From Streptomyces lienomycini (lineage in GTDB: Bacteria; Actinomycetota; Actinomycetes; Streptomycetales; Streptomycetaceae): a DNA stretch of 64,000 bases. The notes beneath the pieces are model-generated. The model was not told where the DNA came from and did no database searches. It saw only the letters and a list, made by a program, of their open reading frames with translations. The stretch is from assembly GCF_027947595.1 (NCBI RefSeq), contig NZ_CP116257.1:6260001-6324000 (forward strand), written 5' to 3'. A program made the translations under genes and the position numbers. Of this stretch, positions 39,924 to 48,523 are shown piece by piece (position 1 is the first letter of the stretch; every line of letters starts with the position of its first letter).

Positions 39924-40379
39924 ATGGCCACACCACGCGACACGACCCGCCGCCCCGACGCTCTCACCCTCGAAGTCGTCGAGCTGATCGGCGAGGTCGT
40001 GGCCCGCTTCCACGCGGACTACGAGGAGGCGGCCGCGGAGCGCGCCCTGACCGGGGCGCAGGCCAAGCTGCTCAGCCTGCTGTCACTGGAGCCGCTGCCG
40101 ATGCGGAAGCTGGCCCACAAGCTGAAGTGCGAGCCGTCGAACGTCACGGGGATCGTGGACCGGCTGGAGGCGCGGGGCCTGGTCGAGCGGCGTTCCGATC
40201 CGGGCGACCGGCGGGTGAAGGTCGCGGCGGCGACGGAGGAGGGGCGCCGGGTGGCCCGGGGACTGCGGGAGTCGCTGCGGTTCGCGCGGGAGCCGCTGGC
40301 GGGGCTGTCGGAGGAGGAGCGGGTGGCCCTGCGGGACGCGCTGCGGTTGATGGTCGGGGAGGGCTCGCCGGAGGGCTGA
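39924..40379 (+). CDS. MarR-family transcriptional regulator
   Basis: 151 residues from ATG 39924 (ATG 39906 would add six). The winged helix is at about residues 48-95: MRKLAHKLKCEPSNVTGIVD then RLEARGLVERRSDPGDRRVK. One Cys in the recognition region, none at the N-terminus, so it is not an OhrR-like peroxide sensor. It probably represses the divergent oxidoreductase and itself through the two TTTCAG repeats. The gene is convergent with the GntR gene, with three bases between the stops and no terminator. Confidence 0.9.
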   Translation: MATPRDTTRRPDALTLEVVELIGEVVARFHADYEEAAAERALTGAQAKLLSLLSLEPLPMRKLAHKLKCEPSNVTGIVDRLEARGLVERRSDPGDRRVKVAAATEEGRRVARGLRESLRFAREPLAGLSEEERVALRDALRLMVGEGSPEG

Positions 40380-40382
40380 CCC

Positions 40383-41144
40383 TCACGGCATGTCGAACTC
40401 GTACTGCAACTCATAGAGGTGCCCGGCCTTCACCATGACCGTGACCTCGACCGGGCCGTCTCCGTCGCCGTGGACGACCCGGAGGGTGCGCAGGACCGGC
40501 GTACTGCTGGTGAGGTGGAGTGCCTGATACTGCTCCTGCGTCGGAATCCGCGCGGAGACCCGGTCCACGCTGCGGTGCCCGGGGTGGCCGAGTTGCGCCA
40601 GCAGCGCGAGCGCGCCGCCTTTGATCCGCCGCCGCTCCATGAGCGCCGTGTCCCGGGCGATGCCCAGCGGGTAGTAGCAGTCGACCAGTTCGGCAGGCTC
40701 GTCGTCGATCAGGAGAATCTGACTGCGCAGCAACGCCGTACCGTCCACGGGGAGGCCGAAGGCGGAACGCACGTCGGCGGGCGGGCGGACCTCCGCGACA
40801 TCACGGAGGACGCTGCGGGCCTGGGTGCCGTGCTTGGCGGCCTCCGAGAGCCAGCGGTCCGCAGTCGGGAGCGCGGCCGGTGAGACCGTACGCTGCCGGT
40901 GCTCGCGGACGGTGACGGAGGCTCCCGCCCTGCCGACCACGAGGCTCTCCTCCTTGAGGAGGTGCAACGCCTTCTGCACCGTGGCGTTCGACGCGTCGAA
41001 GCGCTCCTTGAGCCGCGCCGTGGAGGGGAGGCTCGCGCCTGGCGCCAGTTCGCCACTCATGATGTCGTCGCGCAGGTCGGCGGCGATGCGCTCATGGAGC
41101 GAGCGACGGTCGACGCCTTCCGTTTCCACCTGGGGCACGGTCAT
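40383..41144 (-). CDS. GntR-family regulator with UTRA ligand domain
   Basis: 253 residues. The GntR winged helix is at about residues 14-75 (IAADLRDDIMSGELAPGASL; TARLKERFDASNATVQKALH). The UTRA domain fills the C-terminal half (LLIDDEPAELVDCYYPLGIA; TQEQYQALHLTSSTPVLRTL). The start overlaps the stop of the UTRA-only gene by 4 bp (ATGA). The ligand is unknown. The pair may act together. Confidence 0.92.
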   Translation of the reverse strand: MTVPQVETEGVDRRSLHERIAADLRDDIMSGELAPGASLPSTARLKERFDASNATVQKALHLLKEESLVVGRAGASVTVREHRQRTVSPAALPTADRWLSEAAKHGTQARSVLRDVAEVRPPADVRSAFGLPVDGTALLRSQILLIDDEPAELVDCYYPLGIARDTALMERRRIKGGALALLAQLGHPGHRSVDRVSARIPTQEQYQALHLTSSTPVLRTLRVVHGDGDGPVEVTVMVKAGHLYELQYEFDMP

Positions 41145-41683
41145 CCGATCTCGATCTCGTAGCGCAGCCTCTGCCGCAGGGCAGGCATCACCATACGATC
41201 CACCTGGATCGGGTGGTCGTCCCGGTCGAGCGTCACCCGGGTGAGCCGCAACACCGGCTCATCGGGGGCGGCCTCCAAGGTCCGGCACTCTCCCTCGTCC
41301 GGCATCGCGGCCGTCACGTCCTCGCGCACCAGGACGCCGATGTGGCCGAGTTCGGCGAGCAATGTGACGGCGCCGCCGCGGATCTTGGCAGTGCGCGCCA
41401 GGGCGGTGTCCTGGGCGACGGCCAGTGGGTAGTACGTGTCGGTCAGCTCGTTCGGCACCTCGTCGAGGAGGATCAGGCGCCGACGTACGACGACCGGTTC
41501 TCCTTCGGCGAGGCCGAGTAGTTTCGCCACCGCGGCGGGCGCGGGCACCTCGCCGGCCTGCAGGACGCGCTGGGTTCCCCGGCGGCCCTGCGCCTTGGCC
41601 TCCGCACTCCAGGCGTCGCCGTGACCCTTCTCCTGCGGCGTCAGATACGGAAGAGACGTGCTGACCCAACTACTCGCACTCAT
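41141..41683 (-). CDS. UTRA-domain protein lacking a DNA-binding domain
   Basis: 180 residues, consisting almost only of a UTRA domain (VVVRRRLILLDEVPNELTDT, YYPLAVAQDTALA, DEGECRTLEAAPDEPVLRLT), aligned with the C-terminal half of the neighbouring GntR protein. No helix-turn-helix precedes it; the N-terminal 40 residues are short and polar. It could be a ligand-binding partner of the GntR protein or a remnant. GAGGAGG stands five bases before ATG 41683. Translationally coupled to the GntR gene. Confidence 0.85.
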   Translation of the reverse strand: MSASSWVSTSLPYLTPQEKGHGDAWSAEAKAQGRRGTQRVLQAGEVPAPAAVAKLLGLAEGEPVVVRRRLILLDEVPNELTDTYYPLAVAQDTALARTAKIRGGAVTLLAELGHIGVLVREDVTAAMPDEGECRTLEAAPDEPVLRLTRVTLDRDDHPIQVDRMVMPALRQRLRYEIEIG

Positions 41684-41837
41684 GAGGCCCTCCTCGCGGC
41701 CGACGCTTACGCCCATCGGGGGCCAACGTTAGGCGACTTCGCCCGTGTGTTCTTCACCATCCTGCCACCTAGCCGCCTTTCGCGAATAGCGATAAGGTTG
41801 CCCCTCGTTGGACCCCAACTCCGTGAGGTGGCCCCTC

Positions 41838-42254
41838 GTGTCCTTGTCGCGACACCGTCGTTTCCCACGCTCGCGCGCCTCGGTGCGCGACGCCCGCGCC
41901 TTCGTTCGTCAGGTCTTGACGGGATGGGGTCACACCGATCGGCTGGACGACGTAACGCTCTGCGTCTCGGAGTTGGCCACCAACGCGCTCCTCCACGGAG
42001 CGCCGCCCGGCAGGGAGTACTGCGTGAGTCTCACGCTCGACGGCTCGGTGATCCGCCTCGCGCGGGACAGCGGCGACCGACAGCTCGATGTCGACATCCC
42101 GGAGGCCGGCCCGGAGGCGTGTTCCGGGCGCGGTTTACGCATTGTCCGGGAGGTTGCCGACGACATGGGGATCTCACCCGAAGTTGTCGGCAAGAGCGTC
42201 TGGGTGGTTCTGAAGACCGCGTCGCCGGGCGAAAGGGCCGGGGAGGCCTACTGA
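41838..42254 (+). CDS. ATP-binding protein, anti-sigma factor (RsbW-like) type
   Basis: 138 residues of the HATPase_c/GHKL fold. The N box is VSELATNALLHGAP (about 43-56), the G1 region LARDSGD and the G2 region SGRGLRIVREVADDMG. Streptomyces encodes many such short RsbW-like proteins, thought to control sigma factors or act with developmental regulators; no sigma factor or antagonist is adjacent. The GTG start at 41838 is preceded by GAGGTGG. It is divergent from the UTRA/GntR operon. Confidence 0.88.
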   Translation: MSLSRHRRFPRSRASVRDARAFVRQVLTGWGHTDRLDDVTLCVSELATNALLHGAPPGREYCVSLTLDGSVIRLARDSGDRQLDVDIPEAGPEACSGRGLRIVREVADDMGISPEVVGKSVWVVLKTASPGERAGEAY

Positions 42255-42324
42255 CGCACGGATCGGCTCGCCGACGGCGACCACGCTCCACGGGCCGGTA
42301 GCAAGAACGCACCGCGCCCTCGTT

Positions 42325-42981
42325 TCACTCGCCGTCCGGTCGTCGGTCCTCCTTCAGCACGCCCGCGTCCCCGAGGGCGAGGCGGACCTCGTGTGCGAAG
42401 CCGACGGTGTCTTCGAGCCCGAACGCCGTGCGTTGCAGTACGAACCCGTGCAGGAGCGCCATGACCACCCGCGATCCGCGGTCGGGATCGAGCTCGGCCG
42501 GCACCGTGCCCGCCCGTCGACCGGCGCGCAGCGCGTCGGCCACCCGCCCGCGGACCCGCTCGAAGCCGGCGTTGGCGCGCTGTCGCAGCCCCTCGTTGCG
42601 CAGGAGTTCGGCCCACGACTGGACCGCGCAGCGCAGGAGCTCGTCGACGGGAACGGCGTTGCCCGCTCCGTCGACCGCCTCGTCACCGCTCACCGGGGCC
42701 GTCGCCGCCTCGACCAGATCGGCAGCGGTGACGCTCTCGGCCGCGTCGACGATGCGCCCGATCGGATCGAAGATCAGCCGGAACGCCTCCCCGGCGATCT
42801 CCAGGATCAGTTCGTCCTTGCCGGTGAAGTAGCGGTACGGGGCGCCGACCGCCACGCCCGCTTCGGCGGCGATGTCGGGCATCGAGGTCTGGTGATAACC
42901 GTCGCGGGCGAAGCAGCGCCGCGCCGCGGCGATGATCTGCGCACGGTTCGCCTCCCGGCGAGCAGGGGTGATGCGGGGCAC
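42325..42981 (-). CDS. TetR-family transcriptional regulator
   Basis: 218 residues from GTG 42981 (GAAGGAGGG upstream). The N-terminal helix-turn-helix is IIAAARRCFARDGYHQTSMP then DIAAEAGVAVGAPYRYFTGK, followed by a TetR ligand domain of no recognised subtype. It is divergent from the gene at 43091; two copies of a 16-bp element lie between, so it probably controls both. Confidence 0.9.
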   Translation of the reverse strand: MPRITPARREANRAQIIAAARRCFARDGYHQTSMPDIAAEAGVAVGAPYRYFTGKDELILEIAGEAFRLIFDPIGRIVDAAESVTAADLVEAATAPVSGDEAVDGAGNAVPVDELLRCAVQSWAELLRNEGLRQRANAGFERVRGRVADALRAGRRAGTVPAELDPDRGSRVVMALLHGFVLQRTAFGLEDTVGFAHEVRLALGDAGVLKEDRRPDGE

Positions 42982-43001
42982 GGGCGGACCCTCCTTCAAA
43001 C

Positions 43002-43017
43002 GTGAACGGTCATTCGC
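43002..43017. promoter_or_regulatory. TetR operator-like element, copy 1
   Basis: GTGAACGGTCATTCGC, a partial palindrome (GAAnG..CnTTC), immediately upstream of the TetR gene. The same element with one change recurs 50 bp away. Confidence 0.7.
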
Positions 43018-43051
43018 CTTGACATGGGCGAGGCACGGTTCCAGTCTAAAA

Positions 43052-43067
43052 GTGAAAGGTCATTCGC
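43052..43067. promoter_or_regulatory. TetR operator-like element, copy 2
   Basis: GTGAAAGGTCATTCGC, identical to copy 1 except one base, 24 bp before the start of the rightward gene. Two copies flanking the divergent promoters fit repression of both genes. Confidence 0.7.
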
Positions 43068-43090
43068 GTATACAGAAGGGGTGACCCGTC

Positions 43091-44089
43091 ATGGCCGATC
43101 ACAACCTCTCCGTGGGTGTCTACCGCTACGAGCACACCGAACCCCTCTTCGACGGGCGGGTCACGATCGAGGGTGCGAGCACGACGTTGGAGACCTCGCC
43201 GCTCGTCTCCGACCTCTTCCACCGCATGGCCGGGGGCGAGCTGGACATCGCCGAGTTCGGGCTGACCTACTTCCTGCGCACCTTCGACCTGGACGACTCG
43301 CCGTTCCTGGCGCTGCCGATCTTCCCGAACCGCAACTTCCGCCACTCGGCGTGGTTCGTGAACACCGACAGCGGAATCGAGCGGCCGGAGGACCTGGCGG
43401 GCAGGACCGTCGGCGAGTTCGCGCTGTACGGCCACGACCCGGGTGTCTGGAACAAGGGTGTCCTGGCCGACGACTTCGGGGTGACACCGGACCGGATGGA
43501 CTGGGTGATCGGCGGCACCGACCACCCCGTCCCGCCCTTCGGCTGGATCCCCCAGCCCGTCCCGGACGGTGTGCGCGTCCGTCACACCGAGGGCGAGCAG
43601 ACCCTGGCAGCCATGCTCGAGGGCGGGGAGATCGACGCCCTGCTGTCCGTCGACGTGCCGCGGCGCCTGCTCGACGGCTCGACGAAGAAGATCCGCCGGC
43701 TCTTCCCCGACTACGAGGCCGTCGAGCGCGACTACTACCGCCGCACCGGCATCTTCCCGATGATGCATGTCGTCGCGATCCGCCGGGAACTGGTCGCGGA
43801 GCCCGGCCTGGTGGAGTCGGTCTACCGCGCGTTCAGCCAGGCCAAGGAAATCGTGCAGGACCGGTACCGGGCCAACGCCGCGAAGCAGCACATGTCCGTG
43901 ATCACCCCCTGGTTCAGCGAGCTCTTCGCCGAGAACCGTGCGCTGCTGGGCGAGGACTGGTGGCCCTACGGCGTCGGCGCCAACCGCAAGGCCGTCGACA
44001 CCTTCCTGCGCTACCACTACGAGCAGGGCCTGTCGAAGCGGTTGCTGACCTCCGAGGACATCTTCGTCCCCAGCCTGCTCGGCACCTGA
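43091..44089 (+). CDS. 4,5-dihydroxyphthalate decarboxylase-like / periplasmic-binding-fold protein
   Basis: 332 residues, no signal peptide or lipobox. The type 2 periplasmic-binding fold is evident (VGEFALYGHDPGVWNKGVLA; AAMLEGGEIDALLSVDVPRR; GIFPMMHVVAIRRELVAE), and the overall sequence matches proteins annotated as 4,5-dihydroxyphthalate decarboxylase. Because it lacks export signals and transporter genes, an enzymatic role in aromatic acid breakdown or an unknown ligand-binding role are both possible. Controlled very probably by the divergent TetR. Confidence 0.78.
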   Translation: MADHNLSVGVYRYEHTEPLFDGRVTIEGASTTLETSPLVSDLFHRMAGGELDIAEFGLTYFLRTFDLDDSPFLALPIFPNRNFRHSAWFVNTDSGIERPEDLAGRTVGEFALYGHDPGVWNKGVLADDFGVTPDRMDWVIGGTDHPVPPFGWIPQPVPDGVRVRHTEGEQTLAAMLEGGEIDALLSVDVPRRLLDGSTKKIRRLFPDYEAVERDYYRRTGIFPMMHVVAIRRELVAEPGLVESVYRAFSQAKEIVQDRYRANAAKQHMSVITPWFSELFAENRALLGEDWWPYGVGANRKAVDTFLRYHYEQGLSKRLLTSEDIFVPSLLGT

Positions 44090-44165
44090 CCCCAGCGGGA
44101 CGACCGCCGCCGCCCCGTGACTTCCTTCGTCACCGCCGCCCTGGACGCCGCGGCGGCCACTCGGC

Positions 44166-44909
44166 CTACGTGCACCACCACAGGAAGCGGTCGCAGGTTT
44201 CCGTCGGCGTCGGGTCCGGGTCCGGGGAGTCCGGCGGGGCGGGAGTCGTCGTCGGGGGCGGGTCGTCGCCGGACTCCGGGGACGACGGATCCGGGGCCGT
44301 GGGCGAACCGGTGGGGTCCGTGGGCCGGGAGCGGGAGGGCTCGGGGGTACCGGATCCGGTCGCCGTTTCCGACTCCCCGGCCTCCGGGGACTTCGACGGC
44401 GACGCCGACACCGTTGTCGACGCGGACGCGCCGGTCGACGGTGTGCCCGGGGTCCGGGGCGTTCCCGGGGTGCCGTCGAGCGGGACCGCCGACGCCTCCC
44501 CCACCTCCTGGGCCGCCTCCCCGTCCGCCGTCTCGCCGCCCGCCGCCGCCGGCTTCCGCGGGGGGTGCGGGGCGTCCATGCCGAGTTCGGCGAGGCTCAG
44601 TCCGCCGGCCGCCAGGACGAAGCCCGCGGTGACGAGCAGGGTCCGGCGGCGGCGCCTGCGGTGTGCGGCGGCCTTGCGGTCACGGCGGCCGGAGCGGGCG
44701 CCGGGCGAGCTCTCGCGAGGGTCGTCGCCGGGGTCGTCGTCCGGGGCCCCGTCGACCGCGCCGCCCGCTCCCCCGGAGGTCATCGACGGCTGTTCCTCAC
44801 GCGCCGTCAGCGGGGCGTGGGGCGAGCGGAGTTCTTCGACGGGCGTGCCGCACCCCGGGCAGGCGAGGGCGCCGTTGAGGTGCCGTCGGCACGGGAGGCA
44901 GTAGTCCAT
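44166..44909 (-). CDS. SCO2400-type membrane protein with N-terminal zinc ribbon
   Basis: 247 residues. A zinc-ribbon-like start (Cys4, Cys7, Cys17, Cys20: MDYCLPCRRHLNGALACPGC) is followed by a disordered charged region, an Arg block (HRRRRRRTLLVTAGFVLAAG) leading into one membrane span (about residues 91-108), and a long Thr/Ser/Pro-rich extracellular tail ending CDRFLWWCT. This architecture is the Streptomyces family named after SCO2400. The cytoplasmic ribbon and outer tail suggest a sensing or scaffold role; function is unknown. Confidence 0.82.
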   Translation of the reverse strand: MDYCLPCRRHLNGALACPGCGTPVEELRSPHAPLTAREEQPSMTSGGAGGAVDGAPDDDPGDDPRESSPGARSGRRDRKAAAHRRRRRRTLLVTAGFVLAAGGLSLAELGMDAPHPPRKPAAAGGETADGEAAQEVGEASAVPLDGTPGTPRTPGTPSTGASASTTVSASPSKSPEAGESETATGSGTPEPSRSRPTDPTGSPTAPDPSSPESGDDPPPTTTPAPPDSPDPDPTPTETCDRFLWWCT

Positions 44910-45076
44910 GACGCGGGAAGGCTAAGTTCCGGGACGGGCGCGTTCCTAGAGGTCACTGTGAATGTTGTGTGGGGAAGCACGCGACCTCACTTTCTCCCCC
45001 GACCTGAAACTGCCGAAACCGTTATGTGTCCGACCCATTGACACTCCGCGCACCCCGTCCTTACTGTCACGCCAGC

Positions 45077-45106
45077 ATTTCGAACGAGTGACGAAATATC
45101 GAACAC
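45077..45106 (+). promoter_or_regulatory. Regulatory element upstream of the sugar-acid dehydratase gene
   Basis: The inverted repeat ATTTCG (45077-45082) / CGAAAT (45092-45097) overlaps the 15-mer CGAAATATCGAACAC (45092-45106), which ends 17 bp before the start codon. The same 15-mer with one change is found at 47430-47444 before another gene of the cluster, suggesting a shared regulator encoded elsewhere. Confidence 0.65.
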
Positions 45107-45123
45107 AGCGAAGGGCAGCCGCC

Positions 45124-46290
45124 GTGCGCATCACCGGAATCAGCACACACGTGGTCGGGACGCCGTGGCGCAACCTGACCTACGTCCAGGTGCACACCGA
45201 CGAGGGCATCACCGGAGTCGGCGAGACCCGGATGCTGGGGCACACCGACGCCCTCGTCGGCTATCTGAAGGAGGCCGAGGCCAACCACATTCTCGGTTCC
45301 GACCCGTTCGCTGTCGAGGACCTGTTCCGCCGCATGAAGTACGGCGACTACGGCCGCGCCGGCGAGATCGTGATGTCCGGCATCGCCGTCGTCGAGATGG
45401 CGTGCTGGGACATCAAGGGCAAGGCCCTCGGTGTCCCCGTCTGGCAGCTGCTGGGCGGGAAGGTCACCGACAGGGTGAAGGCGTACGCCAACGGGTGGTA
45501 CACGACCGAGCGGACGCCGGAGGCGTACCACAAGGCCGCGCAGGGGGTCATGGAGCGCGGTTACCGGGCGCTGAAGATCGACCCGTTCGGCACCGGGCAC
45601 TTCGAGCTGGACCAGCGGCAGACGAACTACGCGGTGTCGCTGATCGAGGCCGTGCGGGACGCCATCGGTCCCGACGCCGAGCTGATGCTGGAGATGCACG
45701 GCCGGTTCTCGCCCTCCACCGCGGTCCGGCTCGCGCGCGAACTGGCGCCGTTCAAGCCGGCCTGGCTGGAGGAGCCGGTCCCGCCGGAGAACCTCAAGGC
45801 ACTGCGCAAGGTCGCCGAGAAGGTCGACATCCCGGTCGCCACCGGTGAGCGCATCCACGACCGGATCGAGTTCCGCGAGCTGTTCGAGGACCAGTCGGTG
45901 GACGTCATCCAGCCCGACGTCGGCCACATCGGCGGCATCTGGGAGACGCGGAAGCTGGCCGCGACCGCCGAGACCCACTACACGCTGGTCGCCCCGCACA
46001 ACGTCGGCGGGCCCGTGCTCACCGCCGCCAGCCTCCAGGTCGGCTTCACCTCCCCGAACTTCAAGATCCTGGAGCACTTCAACGACTTCGCGGACGCGGA
46101 GATCAAGAAGGTCGTGAAGGGTGCCCCGCAGGTGGACCCGGAGGACGGCTGCTTCCACCTCTCCGACGCGCCCGGTCTCGGCGTCGAGCTGGACACCGAC
46201 GCGGCGGCCGAGTTCCCGCAGCAGCAGGCCCGGTTCGACCTGTGGGCCGAGGGCTGGGAGAAGCGCGCCCCCAAGGGGACCGGCGCATGA
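45124..46290 (+). CDS. Enolase-superfamily sugar acid dehydratase (GalD/mandelate racemase type)
   Basis: 388 residues. The N-terminal capping domain is followed by a barrel with metal and catalytic residues in the order expected: Lys in YRALKIDPFG, Glu in LMLEMHGRFSP, Glu in WLEEPVPPEN, Glu in VATGERIHDR, Asp in QPDVGHIGG and His in APHNVGGP. The E-x-H-G and TLVAPHN patterns are closest to D-galactonate-type dehydratases, which form 2-keto-3-deoxy acids. First gene of the sugar cluster, overlapping the alcohol dehydrogenase by ATGA. GTG 45124 is chosen because AAGGG precedes it. Confidence 0.85.
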   Translation: MRITGISTHVVGTPWRNLTYVQVHTDEGITGVGETRMLGHTDALVGYLKEAEANHILGSDPFAVEDLFRRMKYGDYGRAGEIVMSGIAVVEMACWDIKGKALGVPVWQLLGGKVTDRVKAYANGWYTTERTPEAYHKAAQGVMERGYRALKIDPFGTGHFELDQRQTNYAVSLIEAVRDAIGPDAELMLEMHGRFSPSTAVRLARELAPFKPAWLEEPVPPENLKALRKVAEKVDIPVATGERIHDRIEFRELFEDQSVDVIQPDVGHIGGIWETRKLAATAETHYTLVAPHNVGGPVLTAASLQVGFTSPNFKILEHFNDFADAEIKKVVKGAPQVDPEDGCFHLSDAPGLGVELDTDAAAEFPQQQARFDLWAEGWEKRAPKGTGA

Positions 46291-47303
46291 GCGGCGCGGT
46301 CGTCGTCGAGGCGCCGGGCGAACACCGGCTCGTGCCGCACGAGCCGCGCGAACCCGGCCCCGGCGAGGCGCTGGTGCGGGTGCACGCCGCCGGGATCTGC
46401 GGCAGCGACCGCGAGGTCTACCAGGGCAACCGGCCTAAGGGGTACGTGCGTTACCCGCTCACCCCCGGGCACGAGTGGTCCGGGACCGTGGAGCGGGTCG
46501 GCGCCGGGGTGCCGGACTCGCTCGCCGGCCGGAAGGTCGTGGGCGAGGGGTTCCGCAACTGCCAGGTGTGCGACCGCTGCCACGCGGGCGAGACGACGCT
46601 GTGCACGGCCGGGTACGAGGAGACCGGGTTCACCCAGCCGGGGGCCATGGCCCCGACGCTGACGCTGCCCGCCCGGCTGCTGCACGTCCTGCCCGACGGC
46701 GCCGACCTCACCGCGGCCGCCCTGCTGGAGCCCGCGGCGTGCGTCGCCGCCGCCGCGCTGAAGGCGAACGCCCGGCCCGGCGAGCGGGTCGCCGTCGTCG
46801 GCACGGGCACGCTCGGCATGTTCGCCGTGCAGTTCCTGCGCGCCGCCTCCCCGGCCGAGTTGCTGGTCGTCGGGACGCGGGGGGACCGGGAGGCGCTGTC
46901 GCGGCGGTTCGGCGCGAGTGACTTCCGCACCAAGGACCGGCCGCTCCCGGACGACTTCGACGTCGTGATCGAGACCGCCGGGTCCGCGGACGCCGCCCGC
47001 ACGGCCGCCGCGCTGCTGCGCCGGGGCGGACGCCTGGTGCTGACCGGCATCCCGGCACCGGGCGCCGACGGCCTCGACCCGACCGACCTGGTCGTACGGC
47101 AGCTGGAGGTGCACACCGTCTTCGGTGCGCCGCCGGACGCCTGGGCGCACACGGTGCGGGTCTTCGCGGCCGGACTGCTCGACCCCCGGCCGCTGGTGAC
47201 GCACGAACTGCCGCTCGCGCGGTTCTCGGAGGCCATCGAGCTGGTGGGCTCCGGCGACCCGGCGGTCGGCAAGGTGCTGCTGCACCCGGACGCCCTCCCC
47301 TGA
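46287..47303 (+). CDS. Zinc-dependent alcohol/polyol dehydrogenase
   Basis: 338 residues of the MDR zinc family. Catalytic zinc ligands lie in GICGSDREVY and PGHEWSG; the structural zinc loop CQVCDRCHAGETTLC has four Cys; the NAD site is VAVVGTGTLGMFAVQF. Likely oxidises a sugar or polyol for the adjacent dehydratase. Start overlaps the dehydratase stop (ATGA), so the pair is translated together. Two hairpins follow. Confidence 0.9.
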   Translation: MSGAVVVEAPGEHRLVPHEPREPGPGEALVRVHAAGICGSDREVYQGNRPKGYVRYPLTPGHEWSGTVERVGAGVPDSLAGRKVVGEGFRNCQVCDRCHAGETTLCTAGYEETGFTQPGAMAPTLTLPARLLHVLPDGADLTAAALLEPAACVAAAALKANARPGERVAVVGTGTLGMFAVQFLRAASPAELLVVGTRGDREALSRRFGASDFRTKDRPLPDDFDVVIETAGSADAARTAAALLRRGGRLVLTGIPAPGADGLDPTDLVVRQLEVHTVFGAPPDAWAHTVRVFAAGLLDPRPLVTHELPLARFSEAIELVGSGDPAVGKVLLHPDALP

Positions 47304-47306
47304 TCC

Positions 47307-47351
47307 GTACGCCGGTACGGGGGCGACCTGACGGCCTCCGTACCGGCGTAC
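47307..47351 (+). terminator. 14-bp perfect hairpin after the alcohol dehydrogenase gene
   Basis: GTACGCCGGTACGG (47307-47320) pairs with CCGTACCGGCGTAC (47338-47351) around a 17-base loop, beginning 4 bp after the stop. Confidence 0.8.
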
Positions 47352-47356
47352 ACCCA

Positions 47357-47381
47357 CCGGACGGGACGTCTCGCCGTCCGG
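47357..47381 (+). terminator. Second hairpin in tandem
   Basis: CCGGACGG (47357-47364) and CCGTCCGG (47374-47381) form a perfect 8-bp stem with a 9-base loop, six bases after the first hairpin. The pair should end the dehydratase-dehydrogenase transcript. Confidence 0.6.
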
Positions 47382-47429
47382 AGCCGCTCGCAGCCCGAGC
47401 CGCTCCTGCCCAACGCCGCGAACTTCGTC

Positions 47430-47444
47430 CGAAATACCGAACAC
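47430..47444 (+). promoter_or_regulatory. Second copy of the CGAAATAYCGAACAC element
   Basis: CGAAATACCGAACAC, one base different from the copy at 45092-45106, 12 bp before the start of the U32-like gene. It is preceded by a CGAAC half-site (47419-47423). Confidence 0.7.
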
Positions 47445-47456
47445 TAAGGACAGCTT

Positions 47457-48428
47457 GTGACCGACGCTTCCGCCACGGCCGCCGCACGCAGGCCCGGTGA
47501 GCAGGCGCTCACCGCTCTCGGCCTGGCCGCGCCCGCCCCCGATCCCGCCGACGCCTCGCCGCACTCCTTCCCGGGTGGTGGCCGCTGGCGCACCGAGATC
47601 CCCTCCTGCGAGGGGCCCGAGGCGCTGGGGGTGGTGCTCAAGGAGTCCTCGCGGCTGGACGTGCCGATCCACCGGATCAGCCAGGGCAGCGGCGTGTGGA
47701 TGCTGACCGACGCCGAGATCACCGAGATGGTCGAGGCGACCGCCGAACGCGACATCGAGCTCTGCCTGTTCACCGGCCCCCGCGGCACCTGGGACATCGG
47801 CGGCTCCACCCGGACCGACTCGGGCGGCGCGGGCCTGCGGGCGCGCGGCCACGACGCGGTCGCCGGGTGCGTCGAGGACGCCGTGCGCGCCGTCGAGTTG
47901 GGCGTGAAGTGCCTGCTCGTCGCCGACGAGGGCGTGCTGTGGACGCTGCACCGGGCCCGCAGCGCCGGCCTCGTCCCGGCCGACACCACGCTGAAGCTCT
48001 CGGCACTGGTGGGACCGGTCAACCCGGCCTCGTACGCGGTGTACGAGCGGCTCGGCGCCGACTCCATCAACGTCCCCAGCGACCTGACGCCGGATCACCT
48101 GACCGAAATACGTCGGGTTTCGGCCGCGCCGATGGACATGTACATCGAGGCTCCCGACGACCTCGGCGGCTACGTGCGCATGTACGAGGTCGCCGAGCTG
48201 ATCCGGCGCGGTGCCCCGCTGTACCTGAAGTTCGGCCTCTCCAAGGCGCCCGGGATCTATCCGTACGGCCACCATCTGCGGGAACTGACGCTGGCCACCG
48301 CGAAGGAGCGGGTGCGGCGCGGACGGCTCGCCCTCGATCTGCTCGCCCGGCACGGGGCGGACGGTGACATGGCGCCGCTCGGCACCCGGCTGCCGAGGTC
48401 GCTCAACCGGTTCGAGATCTCGTCATAA
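47457..48428 (+). CDS. U32-peptidase-like TIM-barrel protein of the sugar cluster
   Basis: 323 residues. The barrel pattern [56 protein letters not shown] and [20 protein letters not shown] is that of proteins annotated in Streptomyces as U32 family or hypothetical barrel proteins. I do not see the canonical U32 peptidase signature, so a sugar lyase or isomerase role is as likely. It lies between the dehydrogenase and the sugar importer and carries the shared promoter element. Confidence 0.7.
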   Translation: MTDASATAAARRPGEQALTALGLAAPAPDPADASPHSFPGGGRWRTEIPSCEGPEALGVVLKESSRLDVPIHRISQGSGVWMLTDAEITEMVEATAERDIELCLFTGPRGTWDIGGSTRTDSGGAGLRARGHDAVAGCVEDAVRAVELGVKCLLVADEGVLWTLHRARSAGLVPADTTLKLSALVGPVNPASYAVYERLGADSINVPSDLTPDHLTEIRRVSAAPMDMYIEAPDDLGGYVRMYEVAELIRRGAPLYLKFGLSKAPGIYPYGHHLRELTLATAKERVRRGRLALDLLARHGADGDMAPLGTRLPRSLNRFEISS

Positions 48429-48523
48429 CGTTCCGGAAACTCCCTTCTCAAAAGACGACACGACCGCGCACAATCCCACACACCTGCGTCGCCGACACAG
48501 CCCTCACCTCAAGGATGATGACC

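Noticed and set aside
38272..40379. The MarR gene as OhrR partner of ohr
   Set aside because: It lacks an N-terminal sensing Cys and its operator-like repeats face the oxidoreductase, not ohr.
45978..48353. 791-codon leftward frame
   Set aside because: Antisense to the sugar cluster genes, whose protein families are unmistakable.
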